This document shows, one piece after another, positions 18,601 through 25,905 of a stretch of DNA of 39,259 bases (its first letter is position 1; each line of letters opens with the position of its first letter). A program made the position numbers and the translations under genes. The notes beneath the pieces are model-generated. The model saw nothing but the letters and a program-made list of their open reading frames with translations. It was not told where the DNA came from and searched no databases. Source of the DNA: a bacterium (GTDB taxonomy: Bacteria; Electryoneota; JAOADG01); contig JAOTSC010000010.1 in the NCBI GenBank assembly GCA_030247525.1, forward strand, positions 1-39,259, in the 5' to 3' direction.

Positions 18601-19283
18601 AATTCGACAAATGGTCCGGCGTAAGCGCCACCGACCCGAATTCTCCAATCGTACCCAGAGTTATAGGTATATGCGCCATTCCATTGTGTTGCTGGAGTTT
18701 GTGTCCAACTACGACGGAAATTGTCGGCATTCGTGTCAAACAAGAACCAAGGACCGGTACCGTTCACCGTGGGGGTTCCCTCGTTCAACGGTCCAATGAT
18801 AATCCAAAAATCTTGATACGCGCTACGCGTAAAGGGCGTTGTAAAAGTAGTATCCAGCCAGAAAGAGGTTGTGGTTGGCATTTGGATACTATCGGTTTCA
18901 GCCAAAACTGTCGCCCAATCGGGAACTGAATCGTTGCCGGCTAATGCGGCGACGGCATAAATTTTTACTCTTCTTGATAATGCCCACGAGTTTGAAATTC
19001 TTGCATAAACCGAGCGGACTTCAAAATTGCTTAATGGCGTAAACCGGACTGCCGCCCAGCGTGAGCTGCCACCTGACCAACGGTAGCTGCCAGCGTTTAC
19101 CAAATCGTCATATAACAACGAATCCGGCTGTGGCATATCAAGTTCATTGCCGGGTAACGTCGGAGAAAGTCCGCCAGTCGGATCCATGACGAGATCCGCT
19201 GCCGGGATATTTATCGGGCCCTTTGCTGCAAATGCAAATGCAACAAGCAACAGCAAAGCCGCGATTGTTAACAGTTTATTCAT
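15666..19283 (-). CDS. Large secreted multidomain surface protein (choice-of-anchor J, anchor D, GGPD nidogen-like module)
   Basis: 1205 residues. Signal peptide 1-20. Regions: ~50-220 beta-rich with FWIIIGPL; ~225-340 CARDB-like (STVTNYGNTATTTFAVNWEA); ~495-600 a second repeat of that kind; ~610-775 a choice-of-anchor J / cleaved-adhesin domain (VVENFESGVFPPARW to LYVDNIIVSV); ~785-880 choice-of-anchor D (FDFGNGLIGNATAGNLAISN to FTHDAAGSPSTINLSG); ~885-1100 a nidogen-like module opening GGPDSWGYTF (FWVSSNGFITF, YIGVFNDDL); ~1105-1175 Fn3-like. It ends RVTRSVTSKK with no sorting domain, so its export or anchoring route is unclear. The start at 19283 has CGAGGTATTAAC before it and begins the signal peptide. 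Probably an adhesive or matrix protein; no catalytic domain seen. Confidence 0.82.
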   Translation of the reverse strand: MNKLLTIAALLLLVAFAFAAKGPINIPAADLVMDPTGGLSPTLPGNELDMPQPDSLLYDDLVNAGSYRWSGGSSRWAAVRFTPLSNFEVRSVYARISNSWALSRRVKIYAVAALAGNDSVPDWATVLAETDSIQMPTTTSFWLDTTFTTPFTRSAYQDFWIIIGPLNEGTPTVNGTGPWFLFDTNADNFRRSWTQTPATQWNGAYTYNSGYDWRIRVGGAYAGPFVELATSATWVASTRYFKLNTFGPDTVRSTVTNYGNTATTTFAVNWEARDSNNVLVWSSVYNGTVIGARGGSVTVTAPDLMNLTALGRYTITCVVSAPGEGFLSNNNSYLEQMVYDNTVATEFRYDDGTYDGNQVFTVGNGKAFLYVPNAYPAMCDKIVVYGGGGTANLFLYRNDGTAGAPGTLVYSSPAAVTLNAGRNEFDIPNPFISSGGFWVAFTDAGALQLPIDATQPVACQNQQMRVARSGTSAAWAADYGPDHPVRLVIATPENYAVSVSSSTSNGFVGTDVWHTMTITNTGLNSDTYNLTVSGGVWPAAIYDITRTNVLTQVGPLASGVAQQVAVRVSVPLGAVNGTSDGSSLTATSQTSGTIWASGLATTIAEAPMNLPVVENFESGVFPPARWSVTNPDAATITWASYTGGGNTSAYLYFYNYASLGQLDHLITPPLNFVGATGGQVRFSYSYATYPGSSDTLMIYVSYDNGLTFPDLVYSNGGVGLQNNAATTSNFTPGTWSDITVPLPAGVIGQNDVKLRFTTKNDYGNNLYVDNIIVSVPVAGPSFLASPSPFDFGNGLIGNATAGNLAISNFGGATLNISGVAFTGSFTGATGGFTVGAGATVNYPITWTPTGTGANVGTVVFTHDAAGSPSTINLSGNSIGYVANSGGPDSWGYTFTTDRAVGGPTYVWEDIAGATLISTTGNQDDDSWQVTLPVDFDFQWYGQPATTFWVSSNGFITFQTAQPPTLAGNPASLGTAVPNAYIGVFNDDLIYGDGTTAWGGVYGEMTGTAPNRVFVISWINMDQFDVQLGNYVTFQAALYESSNHIECSYADATFGDTEFDYGASATFGIEGWNGTSTLAYSINNMTSAAVGANSVVKYVYPGGMTAPTLSATVSGTELVLNWTAVGTGSYYMLWSSSDPYGGTWSNLLSTFSTTTTFTGLFGGAPVYFKVTALEPSDATGTPRTVGITAVDANSQWRVTRSVTSKK

Positions 19284-19335
19284 GTTAATACCTCGCTTAT
19301 GAAACCATGAGAGAGAGAAATGGAATAAGCAGGTC

Positions 19336-19364
19336 ACAGTAGCAAAACTTTGAACCAATCTCAA
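19336..19364 (-). promoter_or_regulatory. Putative promoter for the 1205-residue protein gene
   Basis: Minus strand TTGAGA (19364-19359), 17-base spacer, then TACTGT (19341-19336). The -35 is good and the -10 poor. It would give a leader of about 45 bases. Confidence 0.35.
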
Positions 19365-19377
19365 CGAATCCGCTTTA

Positions 19378-19454
19378 CTCCGGCGGCTTTCACCGCCGGA
19401 GCTTACGGAATTACTTCAATTTGAACGATTTATGGATGGCTATGGTTGATAGCC
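19378..19454. repeat. Two intergenic hairpins between the two giant protein genes
   Basis: CTCCGGCGG/CCGCCGGAG (19378-19401, 9-bp stem) and GGCTAT/ATAGCC (19438-19454). Neither has a T tract on the minus strand. The first resembles other small GC-rich palindromes in the window, such as the one at 32671-32688. Confidence 0.5.
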
Positions 19455-19465
19455 GTCACTTATGG

Positions 19466-22400
19466 TTATTTCGTCGTCGGAGTTAACGTCCGGATCACAC
19501 TTTCACTCCCGCCTGTCGGAGTGGAAGAGGTCGCGATTCCGTTGTATGCCGTGACGCGATAGTAGTATTGACCGTTTACGCCAGTGTCGGTATAGGTAAA
19601 CGTCGCATTGTCGGTCGAACCAATTAAGGTGCCCGAAGTCGGCGGCGTAAAGTAACCGGTAGCGAAACGATAGACGTGATAACCGGTAACCGTTCCTGTC
19701 GAACCCGTCCAATTCAATACAGCATTACCACCCGAGTAGGTAATGGTTAAAGCGGTTGGATCGCCTGGAGTCGGCGGCAAATATGTAATCACTGCATTAT
19801 TCGTCGGGTTGGATTCCCCTTCGGTATATACAGAGGTTACATAGTAAGTATACGTGCCGTAGTCGGGTAATACATCGGCATAGGATGTATCAGTTGTCGT
19901 CGCAAGTAACGTGCTGTTACGATAGATGCGATAGTTGATGAATGCATCAATCGCTTCACTCGCATAGCCGATCGGACGATTATACGGATTGTTGACTGCC
20001 GGTAAATTGCAGAACGGTGTTTCAGCCATTGAAACATAACCGGGCTTCGTGCTCACAAAGCGGTCGATTGCCGGGGTCGCCGGATTTTGACCTTGTGTCA
20101 GTGTGAAACCAGCCGTTTGAATACGGAAGTAATCCCACCATACGGCACTACCAGCAATAGTACCGGAGCTTCCCATTCCAACCAACCCGGATGGGAAGGA
20201 CGCATCGGTCAAGGTGTACGCCAAAGTACCGTTAATGTACATGGCATATTGGTTGCCAACTGCATTCACTTTAACCACGTTCGGGGTTGTTGCAACAGTA
20301 TTGACAAGTGGTGTAACTACCCAGCCAGTGACTGACGCGATTGTACCGCCAGTGACAACCCACACATTGTAATAACCGTTGGTGGTGATGCCGAATACAT
20401 AACCACTATACGGAGTGCCCGTACCGTCGAGCAAACCACCATTACCGTGGACGAGTAAACCGATAATATAGCTATTGTCGACGTCGTCGGGACGCAACAA
20501 CGAGGTCTCAACCGAGACGTCGGTATACGTGTTGGCATAGTAACCTTGGAAGTCCCAGTTACCAACAGTCTGAGTATTAACAGCCTTCAGGTAACCACCA
20601 TCAATCATGTAAGTCGAACCAGCGTTGTAGAAAGTAAATCCTGGTGCAGTCGGACCAGAGAAGTTTTCCACGTAAGCTTGTTCGCCACCGGTTGATGGAT
20701 TCCAGTTTAACGTTACGTTGGCGCCATCGTTAACGGCTGCTAAACTCGTCGGCGGGGTCGCTGTTGTAAAGCTCCACACCGGACCGGGGGTTGCGCCATT
20801 CACGTTATGCGCGTTGATGTACCAGTAATATGTGGATGATTGGGTTAATGGACCCGCCGCAAATGTAGTGCCGGCTTGACCCATCGAAACTGCCGTAGTC
20901 GGCGGATTCGTGGTTCCCAAGTACACATCGTAGGTGGTTGCATTGGCAGCGCTCCAACCCAATATCGGGTTCGGACCGATTGCAACCGCGCCATTCGTCG
21001 GGGTCGGACCATACGGTGCGCCTGGAGGCGCTGCCGCGTTGATACCCATTGCAAGCTCAAGCGAGGTAATCTGTCCTGTGTCGCCATTGTAGGCATCGTA
21101 AACGCGGAGAATCCAAGTTCCTGACGCTTCCAGGAAGTCGAAACCACTTAACGGTTGTTCTGGAATCCACGTTCCGGTAAACGGCGCGGCACCAGTCGCA
21201 ATCGACGCGGCTGCTTCATCGTCAAGAATCATGTTCGTCCAGTTGTCTGCACTACCACCACGATTTAAGAACAACGGAACAATCGGCGCTCCACTCGGGT
21301 GGATCAAGTTCATGCTGACATCGCTTACCCATGTATGGGTTCCGGAGATTCGGACATCGATATCGGTTACTGCACCAGTACCGGTTACAATAATCGGAAT
21401 GTCAGTGGTGGTTACGTCGAGAATCGCTGCCGGTAATACGCCAACGGCTGGCGTGTATGTATTGGGATTCGGCGACCAGCTTGTCGTTGATACCGTTGCC
21501 GACGGGGAGAATGCAGAAGAAACCGTACCCGCTTTCGCAATGACTTCAAAGGTATAAGAAGTATTGCCAGCAAGACCGTTCACCACTAATGGCGGTGAGT
21601 TCCATGCTGCAAGTGGAGCTTCCGCTTGAACAGCGCTAAGCGAACCATTCCCCTGCACCCACAAAGTGCCATTGACACGAATCGAATAGACTGTTCCAGC
21701 ACCATTCGGATCGGTGGCATTGTTGTTTAAGGTAATTGGAATCGTGCTAAACGTCGGTGCGCCAAGGGTAGGCGCTGCCGGAGTTGCCGGTAACGTCCAT
21801 GCATTGGTTTCCGCATAGTTCAACGATGTTCCACCAGCGCCTTCCGCAAAAATACGGGTCCAATAATGGGTACCTGCAGTCAGCATAAAGAGGGTTTGGC
21901 TACGAACACCAGTTCCCGCGACACCGGGAGCGGTAAATGCATAGGTGTAGTCTGTTCCATTCAGCGAGCCATAGAATGGGAAGCCAGTTTCATTCGTGGA
22001 GTTATCCATGAACGAACCGGTAATCGTATTCGTGGTTGCCGAAATAAACGTGGCATCGGTCGGGGCATTCGGTGCCGCGCCGGCGCCCGTGGTAAAGCTC
22101 CATACCGGACCAGCATTGGTCGATGCACCCATCAGAGAAACGACTTTCCAATAATACGTGGTACTCGGTGCTAACGTCGGGGTATAATTCAAACCAGCCT
22201 GATTGGCAGATACCAACGTCATCGGCGGGTTGTCAGTTCCGAAGTACACATCGTAACCGGTCGCACCTGCGCCAGCCGCCCAGCTCAGTTGCGTATTGGT
22301 CGGAACGCCGGTCGCCAAGTTGGCGGGGACCGGAGTTGACGGTGCGCCTAAGCTGAAGTAAAGAATCGCGGTGCCGTTGGTCGGCATCATCGGATAGGTT

Positions 22401-24643
22401 AAGTAATTTGCGCCAAGATTGCTTTGGATACCGGAGAATATGAACGAAGGCGCTCCTGTCTGCGGACCAAATTGCATTAGCACTTCACCGGTTTCGTAAA
22501 TGATTGCTTGTGCATCCAAGCCATACGTATTTCCTAAATTTCTTAGGTTCGTATAGGTGATCACTAAGCGGTTGGGACCAGTCAGGTTTTCGTATTGCAC
22601 CGTTGTGCTGGAAACCGACATATCACCATTCCAGAAGTAAAGACCAGCTGGATAGTTCAACAACGGAAGAGCCGCTTGGGTATAACTATATGGATCTTGA
22701 GCGCCGAATTGGATACGACCATTCGATCCTGCATACCACTGGGTGTAAGTTGTGCCATACCAGTTGAAGTTGAAACCGAAATTAAATGGACCGGCTGAGC
22801 CGTCGTCGGTGCTCGACCAACCAGTTACGGTTGTCGCCGCGCCACTCGGGGTAATCCAACCATAGGTCGGACCACCGGCTGCAAGCTGATTCTTGTAGCG
22901 ATAGCCACCGCCATCCGGACCACCGGCATTGATGTCGTTGGTCGCCTGGCTGACGGTTGGACCGAATGCCGTTTCTACGCCAGCGCCGTTGCGAGCTTTC
23001 GCTTGGAACGTGTAGGTCGCGCCAGAAGTCAATCCAGTAACGGTTACGGTACGTAACGCACCCCAACCTGCCGTTGCACCTAATGTACCATCAGCCTGCA
23101 CATACGTGTTGGTCGTAGTTTCATACAGTGCATACTGCGCAGCAGCGCCGTTCGCCGGAGCGCCGCTATTATTAATCGTTACACCAATTGAGTTGTGAGA
23201 CACGGTACCAATCGACGGTGCCGCAGGAACGTTTGCCAACGTCCAGCCATTTGCTTCGGCATAGCCAGTGGAAGTTCCACCAGGACCGGTCGCAAAGACT
23301 CGTCCCCAATAGTGGGTTGCGGGTGTTAAGCCGACAAATCCCCAAGGTCGGGTTCCGGTTCCTGCAATCCCTGCCCAGCTGCCGCCAAACGTAAAGTTTG
23401 CGCCGTCAGTTGAGGTATAATAGGGGAAGCTGGTTTCATCGGTCGAGTTATCTTGGAAAGTTCCGGTAAGTTCTTGCATCAACGCATTGGTGAATACGCC
23501 ATTTGATGGCGCATTCGGTGCTGCACCCGCACCGGAAGTAAAGCTCCACACCGGACCGGCATTGGTTGATGCGGCGTTGCGAGCAACGATGCTCCAGTAG
23601 TAAGTAGTACTGGCTGCGATCGAAGCCGGGGTGTAATTCGTTGCCGCTTGGTTCGACGAAACCATGGTCATCGGCGGATTGTCGGTGCCCCAGTATACAT
23701 CGTAACCAGTTGCGCCAGAAGCGGCAGTCCAGCTCAAAACGGCATTGGTCGGAACATTCGTTGCACCGTTTGCCGGAACTGGGTTTGTCGCCGGACCAAG
23801 GGTTGAGATTAATATCGCGCGTCCTGCGACTGCCATCGTATTTGCAGGGGTTCCATTGTATTGAATCTGTAAACCAACTGTACCGGTTGTATTCTCAATA
23901 CCGATAGTCGAGCTGGCAACCGAAGATCCTAAGGTGTTATACTGGAACAAAATCGATCCTGATGGGTCAAGGATTACCTGGAAAGTATAAGTACCAGTTC
24001 CACCAGAATAACTGCTAATCCCCAACCAACTTACGACTAATCTTCCCTCAACCACCTGATACTTTAACATTGCGTTGGAAGAAGTTACCATGTCATCCCA
24101 AAATGGTGCAATCACAGAATTGGGGACACTTGTTGCCGGAAGTGTTTGATTCGTCCACGTTTGTGAAGTCTGACTTGCATCAACGTACATGTAACCATTT
24201 GTACAGACTTTAAACGTTGTGTAGTTCGTTCCATAATATGGGAATGTGAAGCCGATTGGAATCGCTGCCGATAAAACATCGTCTCCATTAATTCCGACTT
24301 CGGTTCCCGTAGCTGAAATGTCGACCCAGTTATATACTGGACCTGTCGGTTCAGCGTTGTTGTCGATCCAACGATATCCGAAGGCATCCGGGCCGCCTTG
24401 CGTATCGATCGCCGGTGGATTCACCGGGCTGTTAGCTCGACTCATTTCCTCGATTAATCCGTAGGCCGCGGCTTTCTCTTCTGGTGTGACCGGTTGCCCG
24501 TTCATCACCTTCTGAGCGATTGCCTGAAGCCGCGCATTCTTTGCCGAGACTTGCGGGTTTTCAGGTGCCGCCAATGCGCTTACTGCGAACATTGCTATAA
24601 GCAATATCGCCGTAACCGCCACTATCCAATTCCGATGATTCAT
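19466..24643 (-). CDS. Giant secreted multidomain protein with internal duplication, P-domain and Fn3 repeats
   Basis: 1725 residues. Signal peptide 1-26. Residues 84-574 and 575-1055 are two copies of a ~485-residue unit: a GGPD nidogen-like module (GPVYNWVDIS; GPTYGWITPS), an Fn3-like domain with GATGYDVYWGTDNPPMT and STTYYW, then two further beta domains. After them: a P-domain of the proprotein-convertase type (~1070-1202; DIDVRISGTHTWVSDVSMNLIHPSG, ASGTWILRVYDAYNGDTG), a third Fn3 of the same kind (~1210-1297), a LamG/DUF1080-like beta-sandwich (~1322-1512; VENFSGPTAPGFTFYN, WWDYFRIQ) and two more Fn3 domains (~1560-1720). It ends LTPTTK, without a sorting domain. CAGGAGCGCGTT precedes the ATG. 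P-domains often sit in secreted proteases, but no protease domain is present. Likely structural or adhesive. Confidence 0.85.
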   Translation of the reverse strand: MNHRNWIVAVTAILLIAMFAVSALAAPENPQVSAKNARLQAIAQKVMNGQPVTPEEKAAAYGLIEEMSRANSPVNPPAIDTQGGPDAFGYRWIDNNAEPTGPVYNWVDISATGTEVGINGDDVLSAAIPIGFTFPYYGTNYTTFKVCTNGYMYVDASQTSQTWTNQTLPATSVPNSVIAPFWDDMVTSSNAMLKYQVVEGRLVVSWLGISSYSGGTGTYTFQVILDPSGSILFQYNTLGSSVASSTIGIENTTGTVGLQIQYNGTPANTMAVAGRAILISTLGPATNPVPANGATNVPTNAVLSWTAASGATGYDVYWGTDNPPMTMVSSNQAATNYTPASIAASTTYYWSIVARNAASTNAGPVWSFTSGAGAAPNAPSNGVFTNALMQELTGTFQDNSTDETSFPYYTSTDGANFTFGGSWAGIAGTGTRPWGFVGLTPATHYWGRVFATGPGGTSTGYAEANGWTLANVPAAPSIGTVSHNSIGVTINNSGAPANGAAAQYALYETTTNTYVQADGTLGATAGWGALRTVTVTGLTSGATYTFQAKARNGAGVETAFGPTVSQATNDINAGGPDGGGYRYKNQLAAGGPTYGWITPSGAATTVTGWSSTDDGSAGPFNFGFNFNWYGTTYTQWYAGSNGRIQFGAQDPYSYTQAALPLLNYPAGLYFWNGDMSVSSTTVQYENLTGPNRLVITYTNLRNLGNTYGLDAQAIIYETGEVLMQFGPQTGAPSFIFSGIQSNLGANYLTYPMMPTNGTAILYFSLGAPSTPVPANLATGVPTNTQLSWAAGAGATGYDVYFGTDNPPMTLVSANQAGLNYTPTLAPSTTYYWKVVSLMGASTNAGPVWSFTTGAGAAPNAPTDATFISATTNTITGSFMDNSTNETGFPFYGSLNGTDYTYAFTAPGVAGTGVRSQTLFMLTAGTHYWTRIFAEGAGGTSLNYAETNAWTLPATPAAPTLGAPTFSTIPITLNNNATDPNGAGTVYSIRVNGTLWVQGNGSLSAVQAEAPLAAWNSPPLVVNGLAGNTSYTFEVIAKAGTVSSAFSPSATVSTTSWSPNPNTYTPAVGVLPAAILDVTTTDIPIIVTGTGAVTDIDVRISGTHTWVSDVSMNLIHPSGAPIVPLFLNRGGSADNWTNMILDDEAAASIATGAAPFTGTWIPEQPLSGFDFLEASGTWILRVYDAYNGDTGQITSLELAMGINAAAPPGAPYGPTPTNGAVAIGPNPILGWSAANATTYDVYLGTTNPPTTAVSMGQAGTTFAAGPLTQSSTYYWYINAHNVNGATPGPVWSFTTATPPTSLAAVNDGANVTLNWNPSTGGEQAYVENFSGPTAPGFTFYNAGSTYMIDGGYLKAVNTQTVGNWDFQGYYANTYTDVSVETSLLRPDDVDNSYIIGLLVHGNGGLLDGTGTPYSGYVFGITTNGYYNVWVVTGGTIASVTGWVVTPLVNTVATTPNVVKVNAVGNQYAMYINGTLAYTLTDASFPSGLVGMGSSGTIAGSAVWWDYFRIQTAGFTLTQGQNPATPAIDRFVSTKPGYVSMAETPFCNLPAVNNPYNRPIGYASEAIDAFINYRIYRNSTLLATTTDTSYADVLPDYGTYTYYVTSVYTEGESNPTNNAVITYLPPTPGDPTALTITYSGGNAVLNWTGSTGTVTGYHVYRFATGYFTPPTSGTLIGSTDNATFTYTDTGVNGQYYYRVTAYNGIATSSTPTGGSESVIRTLTPTTK
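21479..22921 (-). repeat. Second copy of the ~485-residue tandem unit in the giant secreted protein
   Basis: Codes for residues 575-1055, opening GGPDGGGYRY. Each of its domains has a counterpart in the same order in the preceding copy, for example GATGYDVYFGTDNPPMT against GATGYDVYWGTDNPPMT. The copies have clearly diverged, most in the nidogen-like module. Confidence 0.75.
22922..24394 (-). repeat. First copy of the ~485-residue tandem unit in the giant secreted protein
   Basis: Codes for residues 84-574, opening GPDAFGYRWI and ending before GGPDGGGYRY. It pairs with the copy at 21479-22921. Confidence 0.75.
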
Positions 24644-24838
24644 AACGCGCTCCTGTGTGTTGAAGAATGGAATGAAATCAAAAGCACTTACGTAAAAAAC
24701 GCAAGTGTACTATCTTATTCCCACGTCGTGATGCGTGGTAAAACAAACTAAAATCAGGGTAAAACCTATTTCACCAAGATGTAGCAGACTGTAATATCCT
24801 ACTGCAGCGAGTGCAAGGAAATTTTCCCAAAAAGAAAA

Positions 24839-24880
24839 AAAACCGGGGTATGATCTCGTTTCCGACCACATCCCGGTTTT
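24839..24880 (-). terminator. Strong terminator closing the acpS-nnr-vanZ-ssb operon
   Basis: AAAACCGGG (24839-24847) pairs with CCCGGTTTT (24872-24880), with further imperfect pairing inside. On the minus strand it is followed by TTTTTTCTTTTTGGG. It lies about 40 bases after the ssb stop. Confidence 0.88.
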
Positions 24881-24921
24881 ATCTGGTATTGAAAAACGCC
24901 TGAGAAACTCAATAACAATGG

Positions 24922-25437
24922 TTAAAAGGGTAAGTCATCATCGATATTTCCTCCCGTAGCTACTCCCGGAGGTGGAGCACTCGGAGGGGAGGTTCGACCG
25001 GTATCTCTCCCCGCGGGACGAGGTCCCGAGGGGCCTTGTTGGGGTTTGGAACCATACACATTTCCATAATTGCTCTCACTGGCAGACTCGCCATCGTCTC
25101 GTGGACGACCGCCAAGCATAGTGAAATCATTACAGATAATTTCCGTGCGGCGTTGCTTTACATTTTCTCGATCGACGTACTCACGGGTGTGTATTCGCCC
25201 TTCGATGAAAACCTGACTCCCCTTCTTGAGGTACTGGTGAGCGATTTCCGCTTTTTTTGCATACACAACGATGTTGTGCCACTCGGTGCGTTCCTGCCGG
25301 TTTTCGTCTCGATCAACATAACTTTCATCGGTTGCCAGCGTAAAGGTGCAAACTGCCGCACCATTCGCGGTGTACTTTAACTCCGGGTCGCGTCCGAGCC
25401 GCCCGATCAATATGACTTTGTTAACAGTTCCCGCCAC
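24922..25437 (-). CDS. ssb: Single-stranded DNA-binding protein
   Basis: 171 residues. Residues 1-110 are the OB fold (VNKVILIGRLGRDPELKYTANG, WHNIVVYAKKAEIAHQYLKKGSQVFIEGR). A Gly/Pro-rich linker follows, and the tail ends DDDLPF, the acidic tip that recruits replication and repair partners. It coats single-stranded DNA as a tetramer in replication, recombination and repair. The start is a GTG after GAGGGTACTC. It is the last gene of a compact operon, 21 bases after the vanZ-like gene, and the only DNA-metabolism gene in it. Confidence 0.96.
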   Translation of the reverse strand: MAGTVNKVILIGRLGRDPELKYTANGAAVCTFTLATDESYVDRDENRQERTEWHNIVVYAKKAEIAHQYLKKGSQVFIEGRIHTREYVDRENVKQRRTEIICNDFTMLGGRPRDDGESASESNYGNVYGSKPQQGPSGPRPAGRDTGRTSPPSAPPPGVATGGNIDDDLPF

Positions 25438-25458
25438 GAGTACCCTCGCTTGCTAATG

Positions 25459-25905
25459 TTATTGTTGGAGAAATTTTCGACTGACTTTCGTTGGACCACT
25501 ATGCCAGCGATCCCACAAATAATATAATCCCGCTCCGATCGCACCACCGGTGATATCCGCATACCAGTCAAATACACTGGAGTATCGACCCGGCACAAAG
25601 TGTTGATGCACTTCATCGGCAAAACCAAACACGCCAACGAAGAGTAAACAAATCGTTAGCCGCAACCGCCACCCGTAAAAGATCGCTCCCATTGCACCAA
25701 ATCCGAGCGGTATGTAAATCGAAAGGTGTATCAATTTATCATGCGAGAGCAAGCTTAATTTGGGAAATGAGCGTCCCGGTATCTGCGACGCCGCGGTTAA
25801 CAGCAAAGCCCATACTATCGTAAACAAAAGCCAACCCCGATGAAACAGGCGTTCGGGTTCGATTTCGGATTTTTCGCGATCCAGTGAACGATATCTCGTA
25901 CTCAC
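25459..25905 (-). CDS. VanZ-like small membrane protein
   Basis: 148 residues from a GTG at 25905 whose GTGA overlaps the stop of nnr and which has GAGGTGAC before it; the longer frame upstream is rejected because it overlaps nnr. About four hydrophobic segments are visible (GWLLFTIVWALLLTAASQIPG, HLSIYIPLGFGAMGAIFYGW, LTICLLFVGVFGFADEVHQ, DITGGAIGAGLYYLW). HDKLIHLSIY, FADEVHQHFVPGR and DWYADITGGAIGA are the VanZ-family signatures. VanZ raises teicoplanin resistance in enterococci by an unknown route; most chromosomal relatives, including this lone one, have no known role. No other vancomycin genes are present. Confidence 0.85.
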   Translation of the reverse strand: MSTRYRSLDREKSEIEPERLFHRGWLLFTIVWALLLTAASQIPGRSFPKLSLLSHDKLIHLSIYIPLGFGAMGAIFYGWRLRLTICLLFVGVFGFADEVHQHFVPGRYSSVFDWYADITGGAIGAGLYYLWDRWHSGPTKVSRKFLQQ

